64,000 bases of DNA from Nesterenkonia sandarakina (lineage in GTDB: Bacteria; Actinomycetota; Actinomycetes; Actinomycetales; Micrococcaceae). A program made the translations under genes and the position numbers. Every line of letters starts with the position of its first letter. Within the stretch, counting starts at the first letter, position 1. The stretch is taken from contig NZ_JACCFQ010000001.1 of assembly GCF_013410215.1 (NCBI RefSeq), positions 2,170,001 through 2,234,000 on the forward strand. Direction: 5' to 3'. Shown here in pieces: positions 47,722 to 55,914 of the stretch. A model generated the notes under the pieces. It searched no databases. It worked only from the letters and a program-made list of their open reading frames with translations, and was not told the DNA's origin.

Positions 47722-47773
47722 GCTTCTCACACTATCCCGGTGGCGATCCCACGGGAAGCGTACGATTGGGCCC
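47722..47773. promoter_or_regulatory. Compact divergent promoter between PAC2 and HAD genes
   Basis: Only 52 bp separate the two start codons. TAGTGT (plus-strand 47729-47734, minus orientation) is 7 nt from the PAC2 GTG and TACGAT (47761-47766) is 7 nt from the HAD ATG. Both transcripts should be leaderless. No good -35 was found on either side. Confidence 0.55.
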
Positions 47774-48523
47774 ATGCCTTCGACCTCCTCCACCACTGTC
47801 ATGCCCTCCACCGCGGACGCCGCGCGCCCCTCCGAGGAGCTCTCCGGGGAACTCCAGGCGGTGTTCTGGGACATGGACGGCACCCTGGTGGACACCGAGC
47901 CGTATTGGATCGCCGAGGAGCGCGCCCTGGTCGAGGCCCACGGCGGCACCTGGTCCCAGGAGCAGGCGCACAGCCTGGTCGGGCAGGCGCTGAGCCACAG
48001 CGCCACGGTGCTGCGCGAGGCCGGGGTGGACATGACGGTGCGCGAGATCATCGATCACCTGATCACCCGGGTTGCCGCGCGAGCCGCCGCGGAGATGCCA
48101 TGGCGTCCCGGAGCCCGGGAGCTGCTGGCAGACCTGCACGCCGCCGGGGTGCGCTGCGCCCTGGTCACCATGAGCGAGAAGCCGCTGGCCGAGGCGGTGG
48201 TCGCGGCCCTGCCCGCGGGCCAGCTGGAGTTCCTCGTCACCGGAGACATGGTCAGCCGCGGCAAGCCCGACCCGGAGGCCTACCTGCAGGCCTTCCGCAC
48301 CATGTCCGATGACCACGCGCAGCGCAGCGGCGAGCCGTTGCAGATGAGCCGCTGCATCGCCATCGAAGACTCGGTCCCCGGGGTCACCGCCGCCGCGGAC
48401 TCCGGGCTGGTCACCATCGCGGTCCCGCACTACACCCCGATCCCCTCCGATGCCCGCTGGCAGACGCTGGACGGGCTGGCCGGTGTCAGCGCGGCGGATC
48501 TCGAGCGGCGCCTGCCCCGATGA
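47774..48523 (+). CDS. HAD-family hydrolase, beta-phosphoglucomutase-like
   Basis: 249 aa. Motif I DMDGTLVDTEPYW (nucleophile about D33), a helical cap, motif II VTMSEKPLAE, motif III in SRGKPDPEAYL and motif IV IEDSVPGVTAA. This fits the PGMB/DL-glycerol-phosphatase subgroup; the substrate is unknown. Its stop overlaps the start of the site-2 protease by 4 nt. In other actinobacteria an HAD gene is also found at this position. Confidence 0.87.
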   Translation: MPSTSSTTVMPSTADAARPSEELSGELQAVFWDMDGTLVDTEPYWIAEERALVEAHGGTWSQEQAHSLVGQALSHSATVLREAGVDMTVREIIDHLITRVAARAAAEMPWRPGARELLADLHAAGVRCALVTMSEKPLAEAVVAALPAGQLEFLVTGDMVSRGKPDPEAYLQAFRTMSDDHAQRSGEPLQMSRCIAIEDSVPGVTAAADSGLVTIAVPHYTPIPSDARWQTLDGLAGVSAADLERRLPR

Positions 48524-49278
48524 CCGAAGGTCCGCAGGGCAGGTCGCGCAAGGCGATGACGCTGATCCGGGTCGCCGGGGTTCCGGTGCGCTTCCGCGCC
48601 TCCTGGTTCCTGATCAGCGCCGCGATCGTGGCGCTCTTCGGACCTCAGGTGCAGCGGATCTTCCCGGAGCTCGGCGCCCTGGCCTACCTGGTGGCGCTGG
48701 GCTACGCCGTGCTGCTGATGGTCTCGGTCCTGGCCCACGAACTGGCGCATGCCCTGGCGGCCCGCTCCTTCGGCTGGCCCACCACCGAGATCGAGCTGAA
48801 CCTCTGGGGCGGACACACCGAGTTCCTGGCCCACCGCGCCACCCCCGCGAAGTCCCTCGCGGTCTCTCTGGCCGGACCCGCGGCAAATCTGGTCATCGCC
48901 GGCGTGGGCTTCTACCTCTCCGGGGCGCTGGACCTCACCGGGGTCACCGCGATGCTGGTCCAGGTCACCGTGCTGGTGAACTTCTTCGTCGGGATCTTCA
49001 ACCTGCTGCCCGGGCTGCCGCTGGATGGCGGGCGGATCGTGGAGTCCGCGGTCTGGGCCGCCACGGGCAACCAGGACCGCGGGATGCGCGCCGCCGGGTG
49101 GGCCGGGCGCGTCGTCGTCGTCCTGCTGCTGGCAGGACTGGCAGCAGTGGTGATCTCCGGAGCGCGGGAGGTGAGCCTGGTGGTGGTCGTGGTGACCGTG
49201 ATGGTCAGCTTCTTCCTCTGGCAGGGCGCCTCAGAGACCGTGCGGGTGGCCAACGCCCGGCTGGGCCGGGCCCGCTGA
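48520..49278 (+). CDS. Site-2 protease family zinc metalloprotease (M50)
   Basis: Intramembrane protease of 252 aa with about six hydrophobic segments. HELAHAL (about 73-79) supplies the zinc His pair and catalytic Glu, and NLLPGLPLDGGR (about 165-176) the third ligand Asp. No PDZ domain is seen, as in the Rip3-like short group, though CBS domains are also absent. Possible substrates are anti-sigma factors; none is nearby. Overlaps the HAD gene start-to-stop (ATGA). Confidence 0.9.
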   Translation: MTEGPQGRSRKAMTLIRVAGVPVRFRASWFLISAAIVALFGPQVQRIFPELGALAYLVALGYAVLLMVSVLAHELAHALAARSFGWPTTEIELNLWGGHTEFLAHRATPAKSLAVSLAGPAANLVIAGVGFYLSGALDLTGVTAMLVQVTVLVNFFVGIFNLLPGLPLDGGRIVESAVWAATGNQDRGMRAAGWAGRVVVVLLLAGLAAVVISGAREVSLVVVVVTVMVSFFLWQGASETVRVANARLGRAR

Positions 49279-49394
49279 GACTCAGCTCGCGCTGATGCCC
49301 AGGGCCTGACGGGGATAGGCTGAACCCAGACGATACGTCCGCACGCACCGGATCACGGGCGGCGGAGCCGCAGCACCTCAGAGAGCGAGTTTCA

Positions 49395-50462
49395 GTGACC
49401 TCCAGCACCTCCGGCGAGTCCCAGGCGAGCACCCCCACCGGTCCCATCGGGGCGCATATGCGCTCTGGTCCGCTGCGCGCGGGCCAGCGGGTGCAGCTCA
49501 CCGACCGTAAGGGCCGGCCCAGCACCATCACCCTGCAGCCCGGCGGGGAATGGCACACCCATCAGGGGGTGCTGCGCCACGATCTGCTCATCGGTGCCAG
49601 CGAAGGCATCCTGGTGGCCAACGACGCCGGCCACGAGTACCAGGTGCTGCGCCCGCTGCTGAACGACTTCGTGCTCTCCATGCCGCGCGGGGCCACCGTG
49701 GTCTACCCGAAGGACTCCGCGCAGATCGTGCAGGTCGCGGACATCTTCCCTGGGGCACGCGTGGTGGAGGCCGGTGTGGGCTCCGGCGCGCTGTCCATCT
49801 CGCTGCTGCGCGCGGTGGGGGAGAGCGGGGTGCTGCACTCCTATGAGCGCCGGGCCGACTTCAAGGAGATCGCCGTGGGCAACGTCGAGGCCTTCTTCGG
49901 CGAGCCCCACCCTGGCTGGGAGGTCTACCTCGGGGACATGCAGGAGGAGGTCCTCACCGTGGAGGCCCCCGGAAGCGTGGACCGGGTGGTGCTGGACATG
50001 CTGGCCCCCTGGGAATGCCTGGACGCGGTGAAGACCGTGCTGGCACCCGGCGGGGTCTGGGTGAGCTACGTCGCCTCAGTCACCCAGCTCTCCCGCCTGG
50101 CCGAGGAGATCCGCGCCTCGCAGGGCTTCACCGAGCCTGAGGCGCACGAGACCATGCTGCGCACCTGGCATCTGGACGGGCTCGCGGTGCGCCCGGACCA
50201 CCGGATGGTCGCCCACACCGGGTTCCTGCTCTCGGCCCGCCGACTCGCCGATGACCAGACCCCGCTGCAGCTGAAGAAGCGGGAGAAGGTCTCGGTGGCC
50301 AGCGAGGAGGACCGCGCCGCCTGGCCCGCCAACGACCCGGAGGCCGTCTGGGACGAGGCCAGCCTGAAGACCCGCACCGTCTCCGGGAAGAAGGCCCGCA
50401 AGGCTGCGGCCTATTCACAGAAGATCGCCGCCCAGGCCAAGGAGGTGTTCACCCGTGAGTGA
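49395..50462 (+). CDS. trmI: tRNA (adenine-N1)-methyltransferase TrmI
   Basis: Methylates A58 of tRNA using SAM; 355 aa. The N-terminal domain contains GPLRAGQRVQLTDRKG and LIGASEGILV. The SAM-binding motif is VVEAGVGSGALSISLLRA (about 130-147) and the catalytic-region DMLAPWECLD follows. The C-terminal tail of about 60 residues is Lys/Ala-rich. The start is GTG with weak Shine-Dalgarno. Its end overlaps the arc start by 8 nt, a conserved neighbourhood in actinobacteria. Confidence 0.93.
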   Translation: MTSSTSGESQASTPTGPIGAHMRSGPLRAGQRVQLTDRKGRPSTITLQPGGEWHTHQGVLRHDLLIGASEGILVANDAGHEYQVLRPLLNDFVLSMPRGATVVYPKDSAQIVQVADIFPGARVVEAGVGSGALSISLLRAVGESGVLHSYERRADFKEIAVGNVEAFFGEPHPGWEVYLGDMQEEVLTVEAPGSVDRVVLDMLAPWECLDAVKTVLAPGGVWVSYVASVTQLSRLAEEIRASQGFTEPEAHETMLRTWHLDGLAVRPDHRMVAHTGFLLSARRLADDQTPLQLKKREKVSVASEEDRAAWPANDPEAVWDEASLKTRTVSGKKARKAAAYSQKIAAQAKEVFTRE

Positions 50463-52359
50463 GCAGACCGGCAACCCTGACAACACCGCCCAGTCCAGCC
50501 CTGCCCAGTCCAGTCCCGCCCAGTCCCGTGAGGCGCAGCAGCAGCTGCAGCGGCTTCAGCAGGCGCACCGTCAGCTGGACACCATGCGCAGCCGCGCCAA
50601 GACCCTCGAGGAGCAGCTGAAGACCGCCGGGCGGAACAACCAGCGGATGGCTGACCTGCTGGAGACCACCCGGAATGAGATCTCCCAGCTGCGCAACGCG
50701 CTGCAGGCCGACGGGCAGGCGCCGTTCACCTTCGGCACCGTGATCGGCTACCGGCCCGAGCACCCGCAGTCCGAGGGCCGCGAGATCCAGGCCGCGACCG
50801 TGGCCGGAGTCGACATCCTGCAGGCCGGGCGCAAGCTGCGGGTCAGCCTGTCCCCGCTGATCAGCCCGGAGCAGCTGCAGGCCGGGGATGAGGTGCTGCT
50901 GAATGAGAACTTCACCGTGGTCGCGATCCTCGGCGCCGAGCGCACCGGGGAGCTCGCCCGGGTCAAGGAGGTGCTGCCCGACTCCCGGCTGGTGATCATC
51001 TCCCGCGGCGAGGATGAACGAGTGGTCACCCTCACCGAGGCCGCCACCGCCGCCGCGCAGCGCGAAGGACTGCACAGCGCCCGCGTGGGCGACGCGGTGA
51101 TGGTGGACCTGCGCACCGGGACCGCCACCGAGATCGTGCCGCTCTCCGAGGTCGAGGACGTGGTGCTTGAGGAGTCACCGGATGTCTCCTATTCCGACAT
51201 CGGCGGCCTGGCGGAGCAGATCGAAGCGATCCGCGACGCCGTGGAGCTGCCCTTCCTGCACGCGGACCTCTACCGCGAGCACGGGCTGCGCGCGCCCAAG
51301 GGAATCCTGCTCTACGGGCCTCCTGGCTGTGGCAAGACCATGATCGCCAAGGCGGTGGCCAGCTCGTTGGCCTCCAGCGGCCTCCCCGCGCGCGGGGAGA
51401 CGGGCGCCGGCGTCACGGCGGCCAGTGAGAAGCCGGCCGGTGAGAAGGGTGCCTTCTTCCTGAACATCAAGGGCCCGGAGCTGCTGAACAAATACGTGGG
51501 CGAGACCGAGCGGCACATCCGGGTGATCTTCTCCCGGGCCCGCGAACGGGCCTCCGCCGGGCAGCCCGTGGTGGTCTTCTTCGATGAGATGGAGGCGCTG
51601 TTCCGCACCCGCGGCTCGGGAGTCTCCTCCGATGTGGAGACCACCATCGTGCCCCAGCTGCTCGCCGAGATCGACGGGGTGGAATCCCTGGAGAATGTGA
51701 TCGTGATCGGCGCGTCCAACCGGGAAGACATGATCGACCCGGCCATCCTGCGCCCGGGCCGGCTGGACGTGAAGATCCGGGTCCAGCGCCCCGGCCGCGA
51801 GGGCGCCGGGGAGATCCTGGGCATCCACCTCGGCTCGGAGGTCCCGCTGCACCCAGACCTGCTCGCCGCCCACGGGGACCGCAGCGCCGCCGTCGCCGCT
51901 CTGGTCGACGCGCTGCTGGACCGGCTCTTCCCGGCGACCCCGCAGGCACGGCTGCGCCTGATCCACGCCGATGGCAGCCAGACCGGCTTCCAGGCCGCGG
52001 ACTTCATGTCCGGTGCGGTGCTCAGCAACATCGTGGACCGGGCGAAGAAGGCCGCGATCAAGGACTTCCTGCGCGCCGGCACCGACCCGAGCCAGAAGGG
52101 CCTCACGCGCGAGCACCTGCTCGCCGCGGCCGAGGAGGAGCTGCGCGACCAGGAGGACCTGGTCAACACCGCAGACCCGCAGGCCTGGGCCCGCGTGGTG
52201 GGGGCCTCCACGTCCCCGGTGGTCCGGATCGAGCGTCCCGGAGAGGCCGCGACCCACGCCGGAGCCGGGTCTGAGGACGCCGCCGGAGCCGGGCCTGAGG
52301 TCGCAGCCGGAGCTGCCGACGCCTCCGGATCCTCCCAGGACGCCGAGGTGCGCGGATGA
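50455..52359 (+). CDS. arc: Proteasome-associated AAA ATPase ARC/Mpa
   Basis: Ring ATPase that recognises Pup-tagged proteins, 634 aa. In order: N-terminal coiled coil (Gln/Leu/Arg-rich, about 20-90), two OB-like domains (about 95-240), AAA module with YGPPGCGKTM Walker A (about 282-291), pore loop KYVGETE, VVFFDEMEALF Walker B and second region of homology. A Ser/Gly/Ala-rich insert follows Walker A. After about residue 590 it ends in a 24-bp-repeat-derived Ala/Gly/Glu tail finishing AEVRG, not the GQYL-type motif that opens the 20S gate. It overlaps trmI and dop. Confidence 0.95.
   Translation: MSEQTGNPDNTAQSSPAQSSPAQSREAQQQLQRLQQAHRQLDTMRSRAKTLEEQLKTAGRNNQRMADLLETTRNEISQLRNALQADGQAPFTFGTVIGYRPEHPQSEGREIQAATVAGVDILQAGRKLRVSLSPLISPEQLQAGDEVLLNENFTVVAILGAERTGELARVKEVLPDSRLVIISRGEDERVVTLTEAATAAAQREGLHSARVGDAVMVDLRTGTATEIVPLSEVEDVVLEESPDVSYSDIGGLAEQIEAIRDAVELPFLHADLYREHGLRAPKGILLYGPPGCGKTMIAKAVASSLASSGLPARGETGAGVTAASEKPAGEKGAFFLNIKGPELLNKYVGETERHIRVIFSRARERASAGQPVVVFFDEMEALFRTRGSGVSSDVETTIVPQLLAEIDGVESLENVIVIGASNREDMIDPAILRPGRLDVKIRVQRPGREGAGEILGIHLGSEVPLHPDLLAAHGDRSAAVAALVDALLDRLFPATPQARLRLIHADGSQTGFQAADFMSGAVLSNIVDRAKKAAIKDFLRAGTDPSQKGLTREHLLAAAEEELRDQEDLVNTADPQAWARVVGASTSPVVRIERPGEAATHAGAGSEDAAGAGPEVAAGAADASGSSQDAEVRG
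52258..52305 (+). repeat. Two 24-bp repeats in the arc C-terminal tail
   Basis: GCCGGAGCCGGGTCTGAGG (52258 on) is repeated at 52282 with two changes in the first 20 bases; a third partial GCCGGAGC follows. The repeats encode AGAGSEDA/AGAGPEVA. Confidence 0.8.
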
Positions 52360-54095
52360 GCGTGCGCCGGCTGATCGGGATGGAGACCGAGTACGGGATC
52401 CACGCTCCCGCCAACCCCCGGGCCAGCCACGTGGCGCTCTCCATCGAGCTGGTCAACGCCTACGCGGCCCACGTCACGGAGAGCGGCGGGGCGGTGGCCG
52501 GCACCGAATGGGACTACCAGTCCGAATCCCCGCTGGTGGACGCGCGCGGGTGGGTGCTGCCGCGTTCCGCCGCGCACCCCTCCCAGCTCACAGACACCGG
52601 TGAGTCGCTGCGCCATGCGGAGCACGACGACGCGCTGACCCACGCCACCGAACAGGAGCCCGGCCAGGGCCCGGTCCGCGACGCGCTGGGCAACGTCAGC
52701 GGGGGAGACCCCAGCCCGGCCGATGCCGCCGGTTCTTTCCACGCCCCCGGCTCGCCGCACTGGCGCGGAGAGTTCTTCCAGGCCGAGGAGGGCGCCCCGC
52801 AGCTGCTGATGAACCTGGTCCTGGGCAACGGGGCCCGGTTCTACGTGGACCACGCCCACCCGGAGTACTCCGCGCCCGAGGCCGTGGGAGCCCGCCGCGC
52901 GGTGCTCTACGACGTGGCCGGGGATCGGGTCGCGCTCGCCGCCGCCCACCGGCTCAGCCAGGAGCAGCACGCCCCGCAGGTGCTGCTGTATAAGAACAAC
53001 ACCGACAACAAGTCGGTCTCCTACGGGGCCCACGAGAACTACCTGGTCCCGCGCAGCGTGGACTTCGACGCGCTCGTGGCCGGACTGCTGCCCTTCTTCA
53101 CCACCCGACAGATCCTCTGCGGCGCCGGCCGGGTGGGGCTCGGACAGACCAGCGCACAGCCCGGGTATCAGATCTCTCAGCGCGCGGACTTCTTCGAAGA
53201 ACAGGTCGGCCTGGAGACCACGGTGCGCCGCCCGATCATCAACACCCGGGATGAGCCGCACGCCGATCACGACCGGTTCCGCCGGCTGCACGTGATCATC
53301 GGCGACGCCAATATGAGCGAATACTCCGCCTGGATGCGGGTGGGCAGCACCGCGCTGGTGCTGGACCTCATCGAATCCGGACGTGCCCCGGAGCTGAGCC
53401 TGAATGATCCGGTGGCGGCGCTGAAGACCATCTCGCATGACCCCACGCTCACCGCCACGGTGCCCACCTCCCGCGGGGAGCTCACCGCGGTGCAGATCCA
53501 GCGGCTCTACCTGCAGGCCGCCCTGGACTGGGAACGGGAGAAGACCGGCCTCGCCGCCGGCCCGGCAGTGCCCGACGCCGAGACCGCCGAGGTCCTCGAG
53601 GCATGGGAGGAGCTGCTGGTCGACCTTCACCAGGACCTCTACCGCGCCGCGGACCGGGTGGACTGGATCGCGAAGCTGAGCCTGCTCGAGTCCTACCGGC
53701 GCCGCGACGGACTGGCCTGGGACGCTCCGCTGCTGGGCATGGTGGATCTGCAGTACGCGGACCTGCGCCCGGAGAAGGGGCTCTATCACAAGCTGGCCCG
53801 CGCCGGCCGGATGCGCCGGCTCTTCACCGATGAGCAGATCGACTGGGCCGCGGAGCACCCGCCCGAGGAGACCCGCGCCTGGCTGCGCGGTGCGCTGGTC
53901 AGCGGCCACGCCGACGTCGTCGTCGGAGCCAGCTGGGACCAGATCCTGCTGCGCGCCGACGAGGTCTCCCCGGTGGTGCGGCTGGGGCTGCCGGATCCCT
54001 ACACCGGGACCCGCGCCGCGACGGAGAATACACTGAGCAGCGCGGCGCGCCCCGAGGACCTCATCACCGGACTCCAGCGGCTGCTGGGTCAATAG
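52356..54095 (+). CDS. dop: Pup deamidase/depupylase Dop
   Basis: Removes Pup from substrates and, where Pup ends in Gln, deamidates it; 579 aa against about 500 usual. GMETEYGI near the start binds Mg-ATP. The catalytic Asp is D165 in YVDHAHPEYSAPE, and NNTDNKSVSYGAHENYL and PIINTRDEPHAD are conserved. The extra length lies mainly between ARGWVLPRS (about 63-71) and GARFYVD (about 159-165): about 70 more residues than in M. tuberculosis, in the region of the Dop-specific loop. It overlaps arc by 4 nt. Confidence 0.95.
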   Translation: MSVRRLIGMETEYGIHAPANPRASHVALSIELVNAYAAHVTESGGAVAGTEWDYQSESPLVDARGWVLPRSAAHPSQLTDTGESLRHAEHDDALTHATEQEPGQGPVRDALGNVSGGDPSPADAAGSFHAPGSPHWRGEFFQAEEGAPQLLMNLVLGNGARFYVDHAHPEYSAPEAVGARRAVLYDVAGDRVALAAAHRLSQEQHAPQVLLYKNNTDNKSVSYGAHENYLVPRSVDFDALVAGLLPFFTTRQILCGAGRVGLGQTSAQPGYQISQRADFFEEQVGLETTVRRPIINTRDEPHADHDRFRRLHVIIGDANMSEYSAWMRVGSTALVLDLIESGRAPELSLNDPVAALKTISHDPTLTATVPTSRGELTAVQIQRLYLQAALDWEREKTGLAAGPAVPDAETAEVLEAWEELLVDLHQDLYRAADRVDWIAKLSLLESYRRRDGLAWDAPLLGMVDLQYADLRPEKGLYHKLARAGRMRRLFTDEQIDWAAEHPPEETRAWLRGALVSGHADVVVGASWDQILLRADEVSPVVRLGLPDPYTGTRAATENTLSSAARPEDLITGLQRLLGQ

Positions 54096-54138
54096 ACTGC
54101 TGAGTCGCTGAACCGCAGGGCTCAGAGAAGGAGAGATC

Positions 54139-54336
54139 ATGTCCACTCAACCGCAGAAGCGCCCCCAGGGCGGAGACGACGACGGCGCGGCCCCCGATCA
54201 GTCGGCGGTCGGCGGCAACGCGCAGGCCCAGAAGCGCGCCGGGGAGCTCGACAGCCTGCTCGATGAGATCGATTCGGTGCTGGAGTCCAACGCCGAGGAG
54301 TTCGTCAAGGGCTACGTGCAGAAGGGCGGCGAGTAG
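54139..54336 (+). CDS. pup: Prokaryotic ubiquitin-like protein Pup
   Basis: Protein modifier of 65 aa, disordered in the first half, with the helix-forming ELDSLLDEIDSVLESNAEEF (about 36-55) and C-terminal VKGYVQKGGE. It ends in Glu rather than Gln, so PafA can ligate it to lysines without prior deamidation by Dop. The ATG has AAGGAG upstream. It sits 43 bp after dop and 6 bp before pafA; prcB and prcA, often found here, are absent. Confidence 0.97.
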   Translation: MSTQPQKRPQGGDDDGAAPDQSAVGGNAQAQKRAGELDSLLDEIDSVLESNAEEFVKGYVQKGGE

Positions 54337-54342
54337 CCGCCC

Positions 54343-55836
54343 ATGGATCGGCGCGTCATCGGGGTCGAGACCGAGTTCGGCATCACCCACCACGGCCGCA
54401 CCCGCCGTGGCCTGCCCCCGGACGAGGTGGCCCGCTACCTCTTCCGCCCGGTGCTGCGCTGGGGGAGAAGCTCGAACGTCTTCATCCCCAACGCCTCCCG
54501 GCTCTACCTCGACGTGGGCTCCCACCCGGAGTACGCCACCGCGGAATGCGACGACCTGCTGGACCTGATCGCCTCCGACCGCGCCGGTGAGCTGATCATG
54601 CACGACCTGGCGCAGCGCGCCGAGGCGGCGATGACCGAGGACGGCTTCGACGGCAGCGTCTACCTGTTCAAGAACAACGTGGACTCCCAGGGCAACTCCT
54701 ACGGCAGCCACGAGAACTACCTGATCCCGCGCACCACCCATTTCCGGCGGCTCTCCACGATCCTGCTGCCCTTCCTGGTCACGCGGCAGATCATGGTCGG
54801 CGCCGGCCGGCTGGTCCCGGCCACGGACGAGTCCCCGGCGCACTACGCGTTCTCCCAGCGGGCGGACCACATGTGGGAGGGCATCTCCTCGGCCACCACC
54901 CGCTCCCGGCCGATCATCAACACCCGCGACGAGCCGCACTCCGACGCCGCGGTGCACCGCCGGCTGCATGTGATCGTGGGCGACTCCAACATGTCCGAGA
55001 CCACCAGCCTGCTGCGCTACGGCGCCACCGACCTGGTGCTGCGGATGGTCGAGTCCGGGGTCCCGGTGGGAGACTTCGAGCTGGAGAACCCGATCGGGGC
55101 GATCCGGCACATCAGCCACGACATCACCGGGAAGGCCGCCGTGAAGATCCGCAACGGGGGCCTGCAGACCGCCGTGGAGATCCAGGCCCGGCTGCTGGAC
55201 CGGGCGCGGCGCTTCGTCCGCGAGAACGGCGCGCACCATGCGGGCGTGGAGCAGATCTTCGAACTCTGGGAGCGCACCCTGCAGGCGGTCTCCAGCGGCG
55301 ACCACACCCCGATCGAGCGCGACATCGACTGGGCGATCAAGAAGCGCCTGCTCACCGACGTCGCCGAGCGCGGGAGCCTGCCCATGGGGCACCCGAAGCT
55401 GGAACAGCTCGACATGGCCTACCACGACGTCCACCCCACTCGCGGGGTGTTCAACCTGATGGCGGCCCACGGGCGGGTCAGCACACAGCTGGCACCCGAG
55501 CGGATCCAACGCGCGATCGTCGACCCGCCGGCCACCACCCGGGCGGCGCTGCGCGGGCGCTTCCTCTCCACTGCCCGGGCGCTGGGTGCCGAGCACACCG
55601 TGGACTGGGTGCACCACAAGCTGGTGGACCGGCCGCTGGAGGCGCTGATGCTCAAGGACCCGCTCAGCGCCGAGGATCCCCGGATGGACGCCCTGCTGGA
55701 TCGGCTCGGAGACCGGGTGGCTTCGCTGAGCGAGCAGACCCTGTCCGAACGCCGCGCCCAGGAGCTCCCGCTGGCGCTCAGCGAACGCTACAAGCTGGGG
55801 CGCGCCCCGGAGCTTGCTGAGCCTCCGCTGATCTGA
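54343..55836 (+). CDS. pafA: Pup-protein ligase PafA
   Basis: Glutamine-synthetase-like ligase that phosphorylates Pup's terminal Glu and couples it to substrate lysines; 497 aa against about 450-480 usual. GVETEFGI (Mg-ATP), the catalytic D57 in YLDVGSHPEYATAE, KNNVDSQGNSYGSHENYL and SRPIINTRDEPHSD are intact. After the usual end (about residue 455, KDPLSAEDPRMD) there is a C-terminal extension of about 40 residues. It lies next to pup, with dop upstream and two FKBP genes downstream. Confidence 0.96.
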   Translation: MDRRVIGVETEFGITHHGRTRRGLPPDEVARYLFRPVLRWGRSSNVFIPNASRLYLDVGSHPEYATAECDDLLDLIASDRAGELIMHDLAQRAEAAMTEDGFDGSVYLFKNNVDSQGNSYGSHENYLIPRTTHFRRLSTILLPFLVTRQIMVGAGRLVPATDESPAHYAFSQRADHMWEGISSATTRSRPIINTRDEPHSDAAVHRRLHVIVGDSNMSETTSLLRYGATDLVLRMVESGVPVGDFELENPIGAIRHISHDITGKAAVKIRNGGLQTAVEIQARLLDRARRFVRENGAHHAGVEQIFELWERTLQAVSSGDHTPIERDIDWAIKKRLLTDVAERGSLPMGHPKLEQLDMAYHDVHPTRGVFNLMAAHGRVSTQLAPERIQRAIVDPPATTRAALRGRFLSTARALGAEHTVDWVHHKLVDRPLEALMLKDPLSAEDPRMDALLDRLGDRVASLSEQTLSERRAQELPLALSERYKLGRAPELAEPPLI

Positions 55837-55914
55837 CGAACCCGGTACCCGGCCTGTACAGTGCTGGTCAGGCCCAGACCATCTCGCCTCGCCGTTCAAG
55901 CTGAAGGAAACACC

